DNA of 64,000 nt. Source: Ferrimonas sediminum. GTDB taxonomy: Bacteria > Pseudomonadota > Gammaproteobacteria > Enterobacterales > Shewanellaceae. Shown here in pieces: positions 38,305 through 50,213 of the stretch. The stretch is taken from assembly GCF_900100175.1 (NCBI RefSeq), contig NZ_FNEM01000002.1, positions 62,001-126,000 on the forward strand, read 5' to 3'. Each line of letters begins with the position of its first letter. The stretch's first letter is position 1. The translations under genes and the position numbers were made by a program. The notes beneath the pieces are model-generated. The model was not told the origin of the DNA. It was given only the letters and a program-made list of their open reading frames with translations, and did not search any database.

Positions 38305-41300
38305 TCAATATGTCATTGTTACTTTATCCGAACCGAACAGCGTTGCCAGTTGCAACAACAGCTCATCGTCCGGGCGTACCTGCCAGTCTTGTCCCAACTG
38401 CAGGGTGCCGCTGGCATCGGGTCGGTTAAATCGAATCTGTACCGGGCAACTGCCGGAGCGGTATTCCTCCAGCAGCGCTTTAATCTTGGTCAGTTTAGTG
38501 TCATCCAGGCTGTCGGAATCCAACTCCAGGCTGACGCCCTTGGCCCACTTCTCCCTCGCCTGACTGATGTCCAGCACCTCTTTGGCAGACATTTTATTGC
38601 CACCGCTGAAATCATCAAAGCTGACCTCTCCCTCGACAATCAGGATCTTATCTTTTACCAGCAGATCTTGGTACTTTTCCACCCCTTCTGCAAACATCAT
38701 CACTTCGAGGCGGCCGCTTTTGTCATCCAGGGTCAAAATGCCCATCTTGCTGCCGCGCTTGGTGATCATCACCCGGGCGGCGATCACCAATCCGGCCACC
38801 CTGGTACTTTTACCGCGACCGGTAGGCACCACATCTTTAAGGCGACCGGAAGTCCAGCCTCTGAGCTCTTTCAGGTACTGGTTGATGGGGTGGCCGGTCA
38901 GGTACAGCCCCAGGGTCTCCCGCTCGCCGTCCAGCCAGATCTTTTCCGGGAAGTGGGGCACAGAGACAAAGGCCTGATCCGCCGCGCCGGGCTCCGGCGT
39001 CAGGCTGCCGAACAGGTCGTCCATCCCCTGGGCCTGGTTGCGGGCATTCTGCCCCGCCGCTTTCGCAGCCTGATCCAGGGTCGCCATCATCGCCGCCCGG
39101 TGCGGCCCGAGGTTGTCCATCGCCCCCGCCATGATCAGCTTCTCGATGGTGCGCTTGTTGACCTTCTTCAGGTCGACCCGGTTACAGAAATCAAACAGGT
39201 CACGGAACGGTCCGCCACTGTCCCGGGCCGCCAGAATTTCATCCACCGGCCCTTCACCTACCCCTTTGATGGCGCCGATGCCGTACACAATCTCTTCGTT
39301 GGCGTTGACGTTGAACTTGAACAAGCCCATGTTGACGTCCGGCGGCAGCAGGGTCAGCCCCATGCGTTCGCACTCGTCCACCAGGGTCACCACCTTATCG
39401 GTGTTGTCCATATCCGCCGACATCACCGCCGCCATAAAGTAAGACGGGTAGTGACGCTTCATCCACAGGGTCTGGTAGGACACCAGGGCGTAGGCGGCCG
39501 AGTGGGATTTGTTGAAGCCGTACCCGGCGAATTTCTCCACCAGGTCGAAGATCTTCATCGCCAGGTCGCCGTCGACACCGTTGTTTTCGGCCCCTTCGCG
39601 GAAGGTGCCCCGCTGCTTGGCCATCTCCTCGGGCTTCTTCTTACCCATGGCCCGACGCAGCATGTCGGCGCCGCCCAGAGTGTAGCCCGCCAGTACCTGG
39701 GCAATCTGCATCACCTGCTCCTGGTACAGGATGATGCCGTAGGTGGGCTCCAGGATCTCCTTCAACGACTCGTGCTGGTACTCCGCATCCGGGTAGGACA
39801 CCTCTTCCCGGCCGTGCTTACGGTCAATGAAGTTGTCCACCATCCCCGACTGCAAAGGGCCGGGCCGGAACAGGGCCACCAGGGCGATCATGTCTTCGAA
39901 ACAGTCCGGGCGTAGCCGCTTAATCAGGTCCTTCATGCCGCGGGATTCCAGCTGGAACACCGCCGTGGTCTCCGACCGCTGCAGCATGTCGAACGACGGC
40001 TGATCATCCAGAGGAATGCTCTCGATGCGGATCGGCGTCTCCCCTTTGGCCTCCAGCGCCGGGTTGGCCATGTCCAGCGCCCACTGGATGATGGTCAGGG
40101 TCCGCAGGCCCAGGAAGTCAAACTTCACCAGGCCGGCGGTTTCCACGTCGTTTTTATCGAACTGGGTGACCGGGTTGCCACCGGTGTCATCGCAATACAA
40201 GGGGGCGAAATCGGTAATGGTGGTGGGGGCGATCACCACCCCGCCGGCGTGCTTACCGGCGTTTCGAGTACAGCCTTCCAACTTACGGGCGATGTCGATG
40301 AGGTTTTTCACCTCCTCGTCGCGATCGTAGATCTCCGGCAGCGCCGGCTCCTCTTTAAACGCCTTGGCCAGGGTCATGCCCGGATCCGGCGGAATCAGTT
40401 TGGAGATGCGATCCACGAAGCCATAGGGGTGCCCCAGCACCCGGCCCACATCCCGAATCACCGCCTTGGCCGCCATGGTGCCGAAGGTGATAATCTGCGA
40501 TACCGCATCGCGGCCATACAGCTCGGCGGTGTGGTCGATCACCTCATCCCGGCGATCCATGCAGAAGTCGACATCGAAATCGGGCATCGACACCCGCTCC
40601 GGGTTCAGGAACCGTTCGAACAGCAGATCGTATTCCAGCGGATCCAGGTCGGTAATCTTCAACGCATAGGCCACCAGGGAACCGGCACCGGAACCCCGCC
40701 CCGGGCCCACCGGAATGTTGTTGTCCTTAGACCACTGGATAAACTCCATCACGATCAGGAAGTAACCGGGGAAGCCCATGTTGTTGATCACTTCCAGCTC
40801 GATCTTCAGCCGGTCGTCGTACTCCGGTCGCCTCTGCAGACGCTCGGCCTCGTCGGGGAACAGGAACTCAAGCCGCTGCTCCAGCCCCTCCTCCGACACC
40901 TTAATCAGGAAATCTTCAATCTTCAGATCGCCGGTGGGGAAGTCCGGCAGAAAGTACTCGCCCAAGCGCACGGTCACGTTACAGCGCTTGGCGATCTCGA
41001 CGGTGTTGTCCAGCGCCTCGGGAATGTCGCTGAACAGCTCGGCCATCTCGTCGGCACTGCGCAGGTACTGCTCCCGCGAGTACAGCCGCGGCCGCCGGCT
41101 GTCATCCAGGGTAAAGCCATCGTGGATACAGACCCGGATTTCGTGTTCATCGAAATCTTCCGGATCCAGGAACACCACTTCGTTAGTGGCCACCACCGGC
41201 AGGCCGGTGTTGTCCGCCAGTTCGACCGCCCGGTGCAGATAGGTCTCTTCGCCGCTGCGGCCGGTGCGGACCAGCTCCAGATAGTAGCGTTCGGCAAAAT

Positions 41301-41781
41301 GCTGCTGATAAAAAGCCAGCAAGCCATCCACCACCTGCTGGTTACCCTTGGTCAGGGCCTGGCCTACATCACCGTCTTTGGCGCCGGAGAGAATGATCAG
41401 CCCCTTGGCGTGCTCCGCCAACCAGTCCCGATCCAACACCGGTCGATGGTTGACGTGGCCACGCAGGTAGGCTTTGGAGATCAACAGGGTCAGGTTTTTG
41501 TAGCCGTCATTGTCCATGGCCAGCACCGTCAGCCGACACTGCATGTCATCCAGCTCGGGACAGATCTGCCAGAAGTCGGCGCCAATCAGAGGCTTGATGC
41601 CGTTTTTATGGCTGCCGCCATAAAACTTCACCAGGCCACAGAGGTTGGTCTGATCCGTCAGGGCCAGCGCCGGCATCCCCATCTCCGCTGCCCGGCTGAG
41701 AATGGGACCGACTTTCTGCATGCCGTCGACCATGGAGAAGTCGGAATGGACCCGCAGGTGAATAAAGCGTGGTTCGGCCAT
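38305..41781 (-). CDS. dnaE: DNA polymerase III, alpha subunit
   Basis: 1158 residues (E. coli 1160). Replicative polymerase catalytic subunit. N-terminal PHP domain ([20 protein letters not shown]), polymerase core with the catalytic DxD in [17 protein letters not shown] (about 400) and a third Asp further on, the [20 protein letters not shown] block, a helix-hairpin-helix region, an OB domain ([20 protein letters not shown]) and the C-terminal tau-binding region. It is placed between rnhB (ten bases upstream) and accA, as in E. coli. Confidence 0.98.
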   Translation of the reverse strand: MAEPRFIHLRVHSDFSMVDGMQKVGPILSRAAEMGMPALALTDQTNLCGLVKFYGGSHKNGIKPLIGADFWQICPELDDMQCRLTVLAMDNDGYKNLTLLISKAYLRGHVNHRPVLDRDWLAEHAKGLIILSGAKDGDVGQALTKGNQQVVDGLLAFYQQHFAERYYLELVRTGRSGEETYLHRAVELADNTGLPVVATNEVVFLDPEDFDEHEIRVCIHDGFTLDDSRRPRLYSREQYLRSADEMAELFSDIPEALDNTVEIAKRCNVTVRLGEYFLPDFPTGDLKIEDFLIKVSEEGLEQRLEFLFPDEAERLQRRPEYDDRLKIELEVINNMGFPGYFLIVMEFIQWSKDNNIPVGPGRGSGAGSLVAYALKITDLDPLEYDLLFERFLNPERVSMPDFDVDFCMDRRDEVIDHTAELYGRDAVSQIITFGTMAAKAVIRDVGRVLGHPYGFVDRISKLIPPDPGMTLAKAFKEEPALPEIYDRDEEVKNLIDIARKLEGCTRNAGKHAGGVVIAPTTITDFAPLYCDDTGGNPVTQFDKNDVETAGLVKFDFLGLRTLTIIQWALDMANPALEAKGETPIRIESIPLDDQPSFDMLQRSETTAVFQLESRGMKDLIKRLRPDCFEDMIALVALFRPGPLQSGMVDNFIDRKHGREEVSYPDAEYQHESLKEILEPTYGIILYQEQVMQIAQVLAGYTLGGADMLRRAMGKKKPEEMAKQRGTFREGAENNGVDGDLAMKIFDLVEKFAGYGFNKSHSAAYALVSYQTLWMKRHYPSYFMAAVMSADMDNTDKVVTLVDECERMGLTLLPPDVNMGLFKFNVNANEEIVYGIGAIKGVGEGPVDEILAARDSGGPFRDLFDFCNRVDLKKVNKRTIEKLIMAGAMDNLGPHRAAMMATLDQAAKAAGQNARNQAQGMDDLFGSLTPEPGAADQAFVSVPHFPEKIWLDGERETLGLYLTGHPINQYLKELRGWTSGRLKDVVPTGRGKSTRVAGLVIAARVMITKRGSKMGILTLDDKSGRLEVMMFAEGVEKYQDLLVKDKILIVEGEVSFDDFSGGNKMSAKEVLDISQAREKWAKGVSLELDSDSLDDTKLTKIKALLEEYRSGSCPVQIRFNRPDASGTLQLGQDWQVRPDDELLLQLATLFGSDKVTMTY

Positions 41782-41790
41782 GGTGTGTGT

Positions 41791-42366
41791 TTACTCCAGA
41801 CCCAGTGCGCGTCGCACTGGTTTAAAGCTGGTTCGATGAAAAGGCGTAGCGCCCAGGGCGGCCAACTGCTCAAGGTGTACCTTGGTGGGGTACCCCTTGT
41901 GCTGGGCAAACCCGTACTGGGGATACTGGCGATCCAGCGCCAGCATCTCGCCGTCTCTGACCACCTTGGCCAGAATGGACGCGGCACTGATGGCCGGCTC
42001 CTTGTCGTCGCCCTTGATCAGGGCTTCCGCCGCCAGGCCACCAAAATCCGGGCAGCGATTGCCGTCCACCCGCACCAGGGTCGGCGTCAACGCCAATCCG
42101 GCCACCGCTCGCTGCATCGCCAGCATGGTGGCATGGAGAATGTTCAACTGGTCAATTTCAGCCACACTGGCACGGCCAACGTGCCAGGCCAGTGCCTTCT
42201 CCTGAATCTCAATAAACAGCGCGTTGCGCTTTTTCTCGGACAGTTTTTTCGAATCCCGAAGTCCCTCGATGGGGTTGCCGGGATCGAGAATCACCGCGGC
42301 GGTGACCACGTCGCCCACCAGCGGACCGCGGCCAACTTCATCGACGCCGGCAATGTACTCAATCAT
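41791..42366 (-). CDS. rnhB: Ribonuclease HII
   Basis: 191 residues. Removes ribonucleotides from DNA and RNA-DNA junctions. The carboxylate active site is visible: [10 protein letters not shown] (Asp-Glu) at the N-terminus, then [21 protein letters not shown] and [12 protein letters not shown]-type block [12 protein letters not shown]. The ATG at 42366 has GGAG eight bases upstream. An in-frame TTG at 42378 is rejected. It overlaps the end of lpxB by eight bases. Confidence 0.97.
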   Translation of the reverse strand: MIEYIAGVDEVGRGPLVGDVVTAAVILDPGNPIEGLRDSKKLSEKKRNALFIEIQEKALAWHVGRASVAEIDQLNILHATMLAMQRAVAGLALTPTLVRVDGNRCPDFGGLAAEALIKGDDKEPAISAASILAKVVRDGEMLALDRQYPQYGFAQHKGYPTKVHLEQLAALGATPFHRTSFKPVRRALGLE

Positions 42367-43504
42367 GATCGGCTCCAATCAGCTTCAATACCGCCTTGGC
42401 CGCCTGCTCCGAGGCATCCAGGCGCAGTTCGGTGTGCATGGCGGTGAAGGTGTCCAGCAACTCGCGATTGTCGCCCTCCAGATAGCCCCGCACCAGATCG
42501 GCCAGCTGCGGGCCGGTGCAGTCTTGCTGAATCAGCTCCGGCACCAGATCCCGCCCGGCCAGCAAGTTCGGCAGGCTGAAACGATCGATGTTCATCAACC
42601 GCTGGGCGATGCGGTAGGTCAGCGGCGCCAACTTGTAGGCCACCACCATCGGCCGCTTCACCAGCATCGCTTCCAGAGTTGCGGTGCCGGACGCCAGCAG
42701 AATCACGTCACTGGCGGCCATCACCGTACGCGACTGTCCCTCAACCAGGGTCAGTTCCAGCTCCGGTGCCAGCTCCGCCTTCAGGGCTTCGAACTGTTGC
42801 CGGCGCGCCTCGTTGGCCAACGGCACCACGATCTCCAGTTGCGGGTGCGACTGCCGCAGCAATCGGGCCGCCTCCAGAAACGGCGCACTGAGCCGCTTCA
42901 TCTCTCCGCCTCGGCTGCCGGGCAACAGCGCCAGCACCTGAGCCTTGGCATCCAGCCCCAGCACCTGCCGGGCCTGGCCCTGATCGCTAACCAGGGGGAT
43001 CTCATCCGCCAGTGTGTGGCCGACAAAGTGACAGGGAACCTGATACTGGTCGTAAAACGCCTTTTCAAACGGCAGCAGCGACAGCACCAGATTGGTGGCC
43101 TTGGCGATCTTAAAGATCCGCTTAGGCCGCCAAGCCCACACCGACGGGCTGACGTAGTGCACCGTAGGAATGCCCGCCGCCTTCAGCGGCGCCTCGATAC
43201 GCAGGTTGAAGTCCGGCGCATCGACGCCGATGTACACGTCGGGCCGACGCTCGAGCACGGTGTCGATGACGGTCTTTTTAATTCCCATCAGCTTGGGCAG
43301 GCTCCCCAACACCTCCACCAGCCCCATCACCGACAGATCTTCGATGTCCGCCAGGTTATCGATGCCGATGGCCTGCATCTTGGGGCCGCCGATGCCAACA
43401 AAACGGGCATCAGGATGACGCCGGCGAATGGCTTTCATCAGGCCGGCACCTAAAATATCGCCGGAGAGTTCCCCGGCGACAATGGCTATGGTCAGTTGGC
43501 TCAA
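42359..43504 (-). CDS. lpxB: Lipid-A-disaccharide synthase
   Basis: 381 residues (E. coli 382). Joins lipid X and UDP-2,3-diacylglucosamine at the inner membrane to form the tetra-acyl disaccharide of lipid A. GT19 family: [17 protein letters not shown] at the N-terminus, [50 protein letters not shown] and [10 protein letters not shown]. The start is a TTG at 43504, preceded by GAGGGTGG, matching the family N-terminus. Confidence 0.97.
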   Translation of the reverse strand: MSQLTIAIVAGELSGDILGAGLMKAIRRRHPDARFVGIGGPKMQAIGIDNLADIEDLSVMGLVEVLGSLPKLMGIKKTVIDTVLERRPDVYIGVDAPDFNLRIEAPLKAAGIPTVHYVSPSVWAWRPKRIFKIAKATNLVLSLLPFEKAFYDQYQVPCHFVGHTLADEIPLVSDQGQARQVLGLDAKAQVLALLPGSRGGEMKRLSAPFLEAARLLRQSHPQLEIVVPLANEARRQQFEALKAELAPELELTLVEGQSRTVMAASDVILLASGTATLEAMLVKRPMVVAYKLAPLTYRIAQRLMNIDRFSLPNLLAGRDLVPELIQQDCTGPQLADLVRGYLEGDNRELLDTFTAMHTELRLDASEQAAKAVLKLIGADHD

Positions 43505-43514
43505 TCAACCACCC

Positions 43515-44285
43515 TCATCGAACGATGCCACGACTGGATTGCTCAACGAAGTCCGCCATAAAGGCCACCTCGGGAAAGCGTTCCGCCAGTTCCCGCAGCT
43601 GAGGCAGGGCCTCGGCTGTGGTCAAGCTGCTGCGATACAGCAGTTTGTAGGCCTTGCGAATGGCGGCGATGGCCTCTTTACTGAAGCCACGACGCTTCAA
43701 CCCTTCGCTGTTGATGCCACGGGGCACGGCACTCTGACCGGAGGCCATCACATAGGGTGGCACATCCTGCAACACCAAAGAACAGCCAGCGGTGAAGGCG
43801 TGGGCACCAATCTTAACGAACTGGTGCACACCGGTCATACCGCCGAGAATGGCGTTATCACCCACATGCACGTGACCGGCAATGGAGGCGTTGTTGGCCA
43901 TAATGACGTTGTCGCCGACCACACAGTCGTGGGCCACGTGGGTGTAGGCCATAAACAGGTTGCCGGAACCGATTTTGGTCAGCCCCTGATCCTGAACCGT
44001 ACCGCGGTGAACGGTGCAACATTCGCGGAATACGTTGTTATCGCCAATCTCCAGACGGGTTTGCTCTCCAGCGAACTTCTTGTCCTGGCACTCCTCACCA
44101 ATGGACGCAAACTGGAAAATCTTGTTGCCCTTACCGATGCTGGTAGGGCCTTTGATCACCACATTGGCGCTCACCCAGGTATCGTCGCCGATGCTGACGC
44201 CCGGGCCGATGTAACTGAATGGACCAATGGTGACATTTTCACCGATGCTGGCATCGGGATGAACAATCGCCTGAGAATCGATCAC
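43515..44285 (-). CDS. lpxA: UDP-N-acetylglucosamine O-acyltransferase
   Basis: 256 residues from a GTG start preceded by GAGAGG. First step of lipid A synthesis: transfers a 3-hydroxyacyl chain from ACP to UDP-GlcNAc. A left-handed beta-helix of hexapeptide repeats (about 1-190), with the catalytic histidine region [13 protein letters not shown] and the conserved [20 protein letters not shown]. The C-terminal helical part begins [15 protein letters not shown]. It sits between fabZ and lpxB, the standard order. Confidence 0.97.
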   Translation of the reverse strand: MIDSQAIVHPDASIGENVTIGPFSYIGPGVSIGDDTWVSANVVIKGPTSIGKGNKIFQFASIGEECQDKKFAGEQTRLEIGDNNVFRECCTVHRGTVQDQGLTKIGSGNLFMAYTHVAHDCVVGDNVIMANNASIAGHVHVGDNAILGGMTGVHQFVKIGAHAFTAGCSLVLQDVPPYVMASGQSAVPRGINSEGLKRRGFSKEAIAAIRKAYKLLYRSSLTTAEALPQLRELAERFPEVAFMADFVEQSSRGIVR

Positions 44286-44289
44286 GATA

Positions 44290-44739
44290 TTAAGCCTCTC
44301 GCTTGGCGCACATCAGGTCTGCGGTACAGACAACTTTACCATCCACTTTCGCCTGAGCGGCGTAGAAGCCGATGCCGCGACGATCTTTGATGAACTCGAT
44401 GTGCAGATCCAGAGTATCCCCCGGCACTACCGGCTTCTTGAAGCGGGCGTTGTCGATGCCGGCAAACAGATACAGCTCATTCTCTTTCTTGCCGTAGGTC
44501 TTAAAGGCCAGAATGGCGGACGCCTGGGCCAAAGCCTCGAGGATCAGCACGCCGGGCATAATCGGAGCTGCGGGGAAGTGACCCGGGAAAAAGGGTTCGT
44601 TGTAGGTCACGTTCTTACGGGCGTGCATCGATTCACCCGGAACGAAATCCAGCACCCGGTCCACCAGCATAAAGGGGTGGCGATGAGGTAGGTATTGGAG
44701 GATTTCATTGACCTCCATGGAGTTTAATTGCTCAGACAA
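44290..44739 (-). CDS. fabZ: 3-Hydroxyacyl-ACP dehydratase
   Basis: 149 residues. Dehydrates 3-hydroxyacyl-ACP in fatty-acid synthesis and competes with LpxA and LpxD for the same substrates. Hot-dog fold with catalytic His in [13 protein letters not shown], the [20 protein letters not shown] block with catalytic Glu, and [17 protein letters not shown]. The start is most likely the TTG at 44739 ([14 protein letters not shown]), because GGAG lies six bases upstream and the N-terminus then matches Shewanella FabZ. A TTG at 44751 and an ATG at 44706 are alternatives. Confidence 0.95.
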   Translation of the reverse strand: MSEQLNSMEVNEILQYLPHRHPFMLVDRVLDFVPGESMHARKNVTYNEPFFPGHFPAAPIMPGVLILEALAQASAILAFKTYGKKENELYLFAGIDNARFKKPVVPGDTLDLHIEFIKDRRGIGFYAAQAKVDGKVVCTADLMCAKREA

Positions 44740-44757
44740 AGTCGTCTCCAAAAACGG

Positions 44758-45792
44758 TTATTGATCCTGCTCGGTATCCGGCAGCTGTTTTTCCAACTCG
44801 CGCAGGCGCTGATGCATGGCATCCAGCTGACGCATGCGCACCGAGTTGCGACGCCAGGACTTGTTGTCCTGAATGGGCGAACCGGAGGAGTAGACACCGG
44901 CTTCACGCAGGCCCTTACTCACCCGGGACATCCCGGTAATCTGTACGCCATCGGCCAGCTCAATGTGACCGGCAATGGCGGAGTTGCCACCGATGATGCA
45001 GTGGCGGCCAATCTTGGTGCTGCCAGCAACCACCGAACAACCGGCGATGGCAGTATGGGCACCAATGATGTCGTTGTGGGCGATCTGACACAGGTTGTCG
45101 ATGATCACCCCATCCTCGATCACGGTGTCGTCGATGGCGCCGCGGTCGATAGAGGTGTTGGATCCAATCTCAACCCGGTTGCCGATACGTACACTGCCGA
45201 CCTGAGGAATCTTGATCCACTGGCCACCTTCGTTGGCGTAACCAAAGCCGTCGGAGCCGATCACCGCACCGGAGTGGATGATGCAATCCTGGCCCAGCTC
45301 GATGCCGTGATAGAGGGTGACGTTGGCCCACAGGCGGGTGCCCTCACCGATGCGGGCCCCCCGTCCGACGACCGAACCGGCGCCAATCTGAACGTTATCG
45401 CCAATAACCGCATCGGCTTCAATCACCGCATTGGCCGCCACGGTGACATTGGCGCCGAGGCGGGCACTGGCATCGATCACCGCCGACGGGTGAACGCAGT
45501 CCGCAGCCATCGGTGTGGTGTCCAGAATCTGGGCGATTCGGGCGAAGCAGACGTAGGGGTTGGCGGCGATCAGCGCGTCGCCGGCGTAACTCTCACTGTC
45601 AGCCTCAGACAAAATCACCGCCCCGGCGGCGGTGTGGTCTAACTGCTTACGATACTTGCGGTTGGCGAGAAAGGAGATGTGATCCGGGCCGGCATTGTCC
45701 AAGGTGGCCACCCGGGCCACCTTTTTGTCGCCGTCCCCTTTAACGGTAGCGCCGGCCAGTGAGGCCAGCTCCGTCAGGGTTTTGCTTGTCAT
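44758..45792 (-). CDS. lpxD: UDP-3-O-(3-hydroxyacyl)glucosamine N-acyltransferase
   Basis: 344 residues. Adds the second 3-hydroxyacyl chain in lipid A synthesis. An N-terminal uridine-binding domain (about 1-100, ending around ARIAQILDT) leads into a beta-helix of hexapeptide repeats (about 105-300) containing the catalytic-type histidine region CQIAHNDIIGAHTAIAGC. A C-terminal helix follows (MRQLDAMHQRLRELEKQLP) with coiled-coil character. Start ATG follows skp by four bases. Confidence 0.97.
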   Translation of the reverse strand: MTSKTLTELASLAGATVKGDGDKKVARVATLDNAGPDHISFLANRKYRKQLDHTAAGAVILSEADSESYAGDALIAANPYVCFARIAQILDTTPMAADCVHPSAVIDASARLGANVTVAANAVIEADAVIGDNVQIGAGSVVGRGARIGEGTRLWANVTLYHGIELGQDCIIHSGAVIGSDGFGYANEGGQWIKIPQVGSVRIGNRVEIGSNTSIDRGAIDDTVIEDGVIIDNLCQIAHNDIIGAHTAIAGCSVVAGSTKIGRHCIIGGNSAIAGHIELADGVQITGMSRVSKGLREAGVYSSGSPIQDNKSWRRNSVRMRQLDAMHQRLRELEKQLPDTEQDQ

Positions 45793-45796
45793 ACTG

Positions 45797-46294
45797 TTAG
45801 TTGCCTTTACCTACGGCTTCGACCACTTTGGCGGAGATGTCGGCGGCGTCATTGACGTATACCGCGGCGCCGCGCTGAAGGATGATGTCAAACTTTTCCG
45901 CTTCAGCAACGCTGTTGATGGCAGTTTGCACCTTCATCAGCAGCTTCTGCTGCTCTTCGTTCTGACGCTTCTTCATGTCTTCCTGCAGCGCCTTGCCTTT
46001 CAGCTGGTAGTCTGCATTCAGGCTTTCCAGCTGACGGCTCAGTTCGGTCTTCTGCTCATTGGTCATGATCAGGGCGTCTTTCTGCTGCTTTTCAGCCAGC
46101 GTCTTCAGCTCGGTCTCGATCTTACGTACCGCCGCCACACGCTCGGAGAATTCGTTCTGCAGCCCCTGCATCATCGCTTCCGCCTGAGGCAACTGCGCCA
46201 TAATGGCACGCATGTCCAGCACACCAATCTTCTCTGCCCAGGCCGAAGGTGCCATTACTGCCATCATCAGGGCAACTGTCATTAACTTCTTCAA
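45797..46294 (-). CDS. skp: Periplasmic chaperone Skp (OmpH)
   Basis: 165 residues. Trimeric jellyfish-shaped chaperone that holds unfolded outer-membrane proteins in the periplasm before BamA. Signal peptide MKKLMTVALMMAVMAPSAWA (cleavage after residue 20), then IGVLDMRAIMAQLPQAEAMM, a long Lys/Glu/Gln-rich coiled-coil arm (about 55-120) and the conserved C-terminal ILQRGAAVYVNDAADIS. It is directly downstream of bamA and upstream of lpxD. Confidence 0.96.
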   Translation of the reverse strand: MKKLMTVALMMAVMAPSAWAEKIGVLDMRAIMAQLPQAEAMMQGLQNEFSERVAAVRKIETELKTLAEKQQKDALIMTNEQKTELSRQLESLNADYQLKGKALQEDMKKRQNEEQQKLLMKVQTAINSVAEAEKFDIILQRGAAVYVNDAADISAKVVEAVGKGN

Positions 46295-46339
46295 GTTTCT
46301 ATCCTCTGTTTTTTATACCAGTGCCATCGGGCATCGGGT

Positions 46340-48829
46340 TTAGAAAGTTCGACCAATATTAAAGGAGAACACTTCGTTGTCATCCCCTTCGTACTCTTTG
46401 ATCGGCTTGGCCAGGCTGAACACCATGGGACCCATTGGAGACAACCACTGTACGGACAAACCGGCCGACGCCCGAATGCGCATCGGATCGGAGTAATCCT
46501 GAATCTTTTCGAATTCTGACTGCGGCAGCACCCGGTAGCTTTCGTAATCAAATTCGGTATCCCATACGTTACCGGCATCGACAAAGAAACTGGTCCGCAC
46601 CGAGTTCTTGTACGACTCATCCAGGAACGGGGTCGGCACGATCAGCTCGGCACTCAGAGTGGCGATGCCGTTACCACCGATGGAACTGCCTGTATCGACA
46701 GCTACGGTATCAGGATCACCCGGCAAATTACAGCCTCCGAAGCCGCCGTTCGGATCCGGAATACACGGGGTACCGTCACCGGTCAGGTAGAAGGCGCGGG
46801 GGCCAACGGAGTTAGTCTTAAAGCCACGCAGGATGGTGGAGCCACCGGCGTAGAAGTTTTCCCAGAATGGCAGAATGTTATCCTGGCCTTTGTACTGACC
46901 ATAGCCGTTACCATAGCCCAGCTTACCGCGGGTCAGGAACACCCAATCGTGAGTCCGGTCGAGCGGGAAGTAGAAACTGGTGTCAAAGCTGACCTTGAAG
47001 TACTGGATGTCGCTACCGGGAATGGTGGCCTTACCAAAGAACTTCTGGTTGTTACCCGAGGTCGGGAAGGTGCCCCGGTTCAGGGTGCTGCGGGTCCAGT
47101 TTCCGTTCACTTCGTAGTTGTTGAACGCAATCTTGCTGCCGGAGTTACTGGCATCGCCATAGATGTTATAGAACTTGATCACCTGCTGATACGGCGACAC
47201 TTCCGACAGTTCATTATGGCGATAGAACAGGCCCAGCCCCAGTCGGTTGTACTCGTTCAACGGCCAGGACAGATCGAAGCCGGCGCCATAGGAGTTGTTC
47301 TTATAGGACTCCAGGTAGTACTCATCGGCGTCAAATTCGGACCAGTAGATGCTGCCCCCCAGACTGACGCCGTCCTTGGTAAAGTACGGGTCACGATAGG
47401 AGAAGTTGACGTCTTTCTGATAGGAGTTGTTGTTGAGGTTGATGCCGACGCTGTTACCGGTGCCCATGAAGTTACTCTGAGACACACCCAACTGCAGACT
47501 CAGCTTACTCTCCGTGCCGTAACCGACACCGAAGTTAAAGGAACCGGAGGGCTGCTCTTTCACCTTGAAGGCCACGTCCACCAGATCATCGCTGCCCGGT
47601 ACCGGCGTGGTTTCAGTCTCCACCGTCTCAAAGAAGCCCAGACGATTCAAACGCTCCTTCGACAGCTCCACAGAGCGACTATTGAGCCAGGCGCCTTCCA
47701 TCTGACGCATCTCCCGGCGCAGCACCTCGTCCTTGGTAACGGTGTTACCCGCAAAGCTGACGCTACGAACGTAGATCCGCTTACCAGGATCGATGTTGAT
47801 GTTGAGTGTGACCTCTTTGGTCTCTTCATTCACCTCGGGGTAGGTGCTCACTCTGGGGTAGGCGTAGCCATAGCGACCGAGGAATTTACCGATCAACTCC
47901 TCGGTGAAAGTCACTTCGCCACCGTTGTACATCTCACCGGTTTCAATCGGAACCAGCTTATTCAGCAGCTCCTCTTTACCCAGCAGCTCACCGGTCAGGT
48001 TGATGTCCTTAACCGTATACTGCTCACCCTCGTCGACGTTGATGGTGACATAGAGTCCGGTTTTATCCGGCGTCATCGCCACCTGGGTGGAATCGATCTT
48101 GAATTTCAGGTAGCCGCGATCGTTGTAGTAGGAGGTCAGGGACTCCAGATCCCCTTCCAGCTTCTGTTTCTGATAGCGACGATCACCAAAGAAGTCCCAC
48201 CAGGCCACGTAGTCGGTCAGCTCCAGCAAGCCAATCAGCTCATCGTCCGGGTAAACGGTGTTACCGACGATGTTGATCTGATGAATGTCGGCAGCGTCAC
48301 CTTCGGTGAATTTCAGCTTCAGCTCGACCCGGTTACGGGGCAGCGTAACGATCTGTGCGTCTACCTTGGCGTTGTATTTACCGACGCTGTAGTAGAAGTC
48401 CTGCAGACCCGACTCAATCTCGGTCAGCAGGGTACGGTCCAGAGGCTCGCCGGTCTTGATACCGGAGCCGTCCAGGCTCTCCTGCAGCTGCTCGTCTTTG
48501 ATGTCTTTGTTGCCCTCAAATACGATGCTGGAGATGGTCGGCCGCTCTTTTACCGTCACCATCAGCACATCGCCGTCACGGGAGACCGAGATATCCTCGA
48601 AGTTATCAGAGGCGTACAGCGCCTTGATGGCCCGTTGCAAACTGACCGAATCAATCTGATCCCCCACATTAATGGGCAGATTCAGCAACGCAGCACCCAG
48701 GGCTACCCGCTGTAGTCCCTCAACTTTAATATCTTCAACCACAAAGGCATCAAAGCCTGCAGCGTGCCCTTGTGCCGTGATGGCCGCACCGATGAATACC
48801 ATCGATGCCATAATTTTATTCAGTCTCAT
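46340..48829 (-). CDS. bamA: Outer-membrane protein assembly factor BamA
   Basis: 829 residues. Central pore-like component of the Bam complex, inserting beta-barrels into the outer membrane. Signal peptide of about 23 residues (ends TAQGHA), five POTRA domains (about 24-425, starting [20 protein letters not shown]), then a 16-strand barrel with the lid-lock region ([13 protein letters not shown] and GGSTILRGF). It ends in the barrel signature FNIGRTF with terminal Phe. It lies between rseP (28-base gap) and skp, as in most gammaproteobacteria. Confidence 0.98.
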   Translation of the reverse strand: MRLNKIMASMVFIGAAITAQGHAAGFDAFVVEDIKVEGLQRVALGAALLNLPINVGDQIDSVSLQRAIKALYASDNFEDISVSRDGDVLMVTVKERPTISSIVFEGNKDIKDEQLQESLDGSGIKTGEPLDRTLLTEIESGLQDFYYSVGKYNAKVDAQIVTLPRNRVELKLKFTEGDAADIHQINIVGNTVYPDDELIGLLELTDYVAWWDFFGDRRYQKQKLEGDLESLTSYYNDRGYLKFKIDSTQVAMTPDKTGLYVTINVDEGEQYTVKDINLTGELLGKEELLNKLVPIETGEMYNGGEVTFTEELIGKFLGRYGYAYPRVSTYPEVNEETKEVTLNINIDPGKRIYVRSVSFAGNTVTKDEVLRREMRQMEGAWLNSRSVELSKERLNRLGFFETVETETTPVPGSDDLVDVAFKVKEQPSGSFNFGVGYGTESKLSLQLGVSQSNFMGTGNSVGINLNNNSYQKDVNFSYRDPYFTKDGVSLGGSIYWSEFDADEYYLESYKNNSYGAGFDLSWPLNEYNRLGLGLFYRHNELSEVSPYQQVIKFYNIYGDASNSGSKIAFNNYEVNGNWTRSTLNRGTFPTSGNNQKFFGKATIPGSDIQYFKVSFDTSFYFPLDRTHDWVFLTRGKLGYGNGYGQYKGQDNILPFWENFYAGGSTILRGFKTNSVGPRAFYLTGDGTPCIPDPNGGFGGCNLPGDPDTVAVDTGSSIGGNGIATLSAELIVPTPFLDESYKNSVRTSFFVDAGNVWDTEFDYESYRVLPQSEFEKIQDYSDPMRIRASAGLSVQWLSPMGPMVFSLAKPIKEYEGDDNEVFSFNIGRTF

Positions 48830-48857
48830 AGACGAAGATTCTTATTATTCCTTGGGC

Positions 48858-50213
48858 CTACAGTCGTGCTACGTCATTGACGATAGCGATAATCATCAGC
48901 ATCAACACCAGCGCCGAGCCAATGCGATAGCCAAAATCTTGAATTCTTTCCGGTACCGGCTTGCCAGTCAGCACTTCCACTGCGAAATACAGCAGATGGC
49001 CACCGTCGAGGACAGGGAGGGGCAACAGGTTGATGATGCCAAGGTTTACACTGATCAGTGCCAGAAAACCGAGAAAATACACCAAACCGTATCCCGCCGA
49101 GCTGCCGGCGCCCTGGGCAATGGATATCGGGCCACTTAGGTTACTCACCGCAAGGTCGCCCGTAAACAACTTACCAATGGTTTTTACCGTCAACTCCACC
49201 AGTTGTCCGGTTCTCTGCAGCGCCGGCATCACAGAATCCAGCACGCCGTAACTCAAATCGATGCGGTATGCCTCAGGCCAGGGCTCGGCCAGGGGCGAAA
49301 CGCCAATCTTCCCCACCAGCTTGCCGTCCGCGCCCGGCTCCCCTCTGGGCACTACGGTAATCTCCAGGCTGTTGAACTGACGTTGCAGTGTCAACACCAC
49401 CGGCGTACCGGCGTTGGCTTCCACCAGGGATACCAGTTGCGGCCAGTCCCGGTAGGGTTCGCCATTGATGGCCATCAACTTGTCGCCAACCCGAACACCG
49501 GCCTCAAAGGCGGCGCCCTCTTCGGTCACCAGTGCCAGTTCATTGCTGATTGCCGGGCGCCAGGGCATCATCCCCAGGCTGACAAACAGTGGCTCCTTGT
49601 CCGGCTGAACCTGCCAATCTCGTAAATCCAGCTCGACGGTGCGACTGCGGCCGCTGTTTCCGTCTTCGACGGTCAGGCTCAGTTCATCATTGCCGATGTA
49701 CTCTACCAAGGCCAGGTTGACCGCTTCCCAGTCGACGGTGGCGCGATCCCCGACCCGGGTGATGACGCTGGTGGGGGCGATCTGCGCCTCGGCGGCGATA
49801 GACTGGGGGGCAACCTCGCCAATAACCGGGCGTACCGTGGGTACGCCGATCAGAAACATTAGATAGAAGGCAAGGATAGCGAAAGCGAAGTTAGCCAACG
49901 GGCCGGCGGCCACAATGGCAATCCGCTGCCACACGGTCTTGGCATTGAACGCCTGCGATTGCATCGACGCCGGCACCTCGTCGACCCGGCCGTCCAGCAT
50001 CTTGACGTAGCCCCCGAGCGGAATCAACGCCAAGGTGTATTCGGTACCGTCCTTGCCAATACGTCGCAGCAGGGTCTTGCCGAAGCCAATGGAAAATCGT
50101 TCCACTTTGACGCCACAGCGCCGGGCAACCCAAAAGTGGCCATATTCGTGAACGGTAATCAGAATTCCCAAGGCGACTACAAACGCCCCGAGACTCCATA
50201 AGAACTGCAGCAT
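48858..50213 (-). CDS. rseP: Site-2 protease RseP
   Basis: 451 residues from ATG 50213; the frame is open upstream to 50321 but the conserved N-terminus and a GGGGAG site fix the start. Inner-membrane zinc protease that cleaves anti-sigma-E factor RseA after DegS, and clears signal-peptide remnants. HEYGH zinc motif at residues 22-26 in the first membrane segment, two PDZ domains (about 115-310), and the third zinc ligand region LPLPVLDGGHLLY near 395. Start overlaps the dxr stop (TAATG). Confidence 0.97.
   Translation of the reverse strand: MLQFLWSLGAFVVALGILITVHEYGHFWVARRCGVKVERFSIGFGKTLLRRIGKDGTEYTLALIPLGGYVKMLDGRVDEVPASMQSQAFNAKTVWQRIAIVAAGPLANFAFAILAFYLMFLIGVPTVRPVIGEVAPQSIAAEAQIAPTSVITRVGDRATVDWEAVNLALVEYIGNDELSLTVEDGNSGRSRTVELDLRDWQVQPDKEPLFVSLGMMPWRPAISNELALVTEEGAAFEAGVRVGDKLMAINGEPYRDWPQLVSLVEANAGTPVVLTLQRQFNSLEITVVPRGEPGADGKLVGKIGVSPLAEPWPEAYRIDLSYGVLDSVMPALQRTGQLVELTVKTIGKLFTGDLAVSNLSGPISIAQGAGSSAGYGLVYFLGFLALISVNLGIINLLPLPVLDGGHLLYFAVEVLTGKPVPERIQDFGYRIGSALVLMLMIIAIVNDVARL

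Noticed and set aside
40249-42447. 732-codon plus-strand frame
   Set aside because: Antisense shadow of dnaE and rnhB; low-complexity His/Gln/Gly composition with no homology seen.
46949-48715. 588-codon open frame on the plus strand
   Set aside because: Exactly antisense to bamA. It lacks a ribosome site and any recognisable domain, and is expected from GC-rich codon structure.
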